Assembly: GCA_910586845.1 (NCBI GenBank)
Contig: CAJUJV010000075.1
Location: 14,389 to 19,634 of the forward strand
Direction: 5' to 3'
Origin: an uncultured Hungatella sp.
GTDB taxonomy: Bacteria; Bacillota; Clostridia; Lachnospirales; Lachnospiraceae
Length of the DNA stretch: 5,246 bases
Made by a program: the position numbers and the translations under genes. Shown here piece after piece: positions 5,079 to 5,246 of this stretch (within the stretch, counting starts at the first letter, position 1; each line of letters opens with the position of its first letter). The notes under the pieces were generated by a model, which had not been told where the DNA came from, did not search any database, and saw nothing but the letters and a program-made list of their open reading frames with translations.

Positions 5079-5246
5079 ATGTCAACAAAAGCTTATTACC
5101 CGATCAGTGAAATTGGAAAAGGAAAGCCCGGCTTTTCAAAGACCCGTTCCATCATCGAAGCTGCTTTCTATGGCAATAATGTTGTGAAAGTGAATACCCT
5201 GAAAGAAGCTTATGAACTTGCTAAGAATTCACCCGGTACGGTTGTA
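5079..5246 (+). CDS. Unrecognised protein, N-terminal 56 residues (3'-partial)
   Basis: The frame starts at ATG 5079 and stays open to the window end. The visible protein begins MSTKAYYPISEIGKGKPGFS and continues with a helix-like stretch (TRSIIEAAFYGNNVVKV) and another (TLKEAYELAKNSPGTVV). There is no signal peptide, lipobox or membrane segment, so a cytoplasmic protein is likely. I do not recognise the family, and no catalytic motif can be called from this part. The gene has its own near-consensus promoter and strong ribosome binding site. Its codons (GAA, AAA, GCT, GGT) differ from the G/C-ending choices of the upstream cluster, a pattern often seen in highly expressed genes but also compatible with a different origin. 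It is probably unrelated to the envelope genes before it. Confidence 0.8.
   Translation, partial: MSTKAYYPISEIGKGKPGFSKTRSIIEAAFYGNNVVKVNTLKEAYELAKNSPGTVV

Noticed and set aside
4900..5187. Plus-strand open frame of 95 codons bridging the transglutaminase end and the next gene start
   Set aside because: It crosses the stop, the promoter and the ribosome binding site in a different frame from both genes and has no start signal of its own.

Overview
The window reads as chromosomal DNA from a Gram-positive, anaerobic Firmicute, most plausibly a Lachnospiraceae / Clostridium cluster XIVa-type bacterium. This is an inference from strong AGGAGG-type ribosome binding sites, choline-binding-type cell-wall repeats, a lipoprotein with a Thr/Glu-rich tether, and protein wording that resembles clostridial families. 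No taxonomic marker gene is present.

Positions 1-4952 hold one tightly packed plus-strand gene cluster whose promoter lies upstream of the window. It begins with the C-terminal part of a DltA-like amino-acid adenylating enzyme (to 467). A stand-alone DltC-like carrier protein (464-697) overlaps it by ATGA. An MBOAT-family membrane acyltransferase of DltB/AlgI type (719-2311) comes next, followed by a DltD-like SGNH protein (2322-3348). Together these form a D-alanylation-type module: the ligase activates an amino acid and loads it on the carrier, the MBOAT protein passes it across the membrane, and the SGNH protein assists transfer to an envelope polymer. The gene order is A-C-B-D, not the textbook A-B-C-D. 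The MBOAT protein is AlgI-sized, so the exact acyl group and acceptor are open.

The DltD-like gene is broken. Its N-terminal membrane anchor (2322-2462) and its SGNH body (2440-3348) are in different frames. The stretch expected between them is missing, and an in-frame TGA sits directly before the body ORF. This looks like a small deletion of 3n+2 bases at a TGATTGAT junction. The body is either dead or re-initiated at a TTG preceded by a fortuitous GGAGG.

Two surface-protein genes follow in the same run. The first encodes a lipoprotein with a Thr/Glu/Ala-rich tether and a duplicated C-terminal module (3354-4094). The second encodes a secreted protein with choline-binding-like repeats and a transglutaminase-like domain carrying an intact Cys-His-Asp triad (4110-4952). 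Their placement suggests they work on the same envelope polymer or wall.

The 126-base gap at 4953-5078 separates this cluster from a new transcription unit. It holds a weak possible terminator, a near-consensus vegetative promoter (TTGACT, 17 bases, GATAAT) with a nearly symmetric inverted repeat in its spacer, and a strong Shine-Dalgarno. The gene starting at 5079 runs off the window, is not recognised, and looks built for high expression. No RNA genes, CRISPR arrays or mobile elements were seen.
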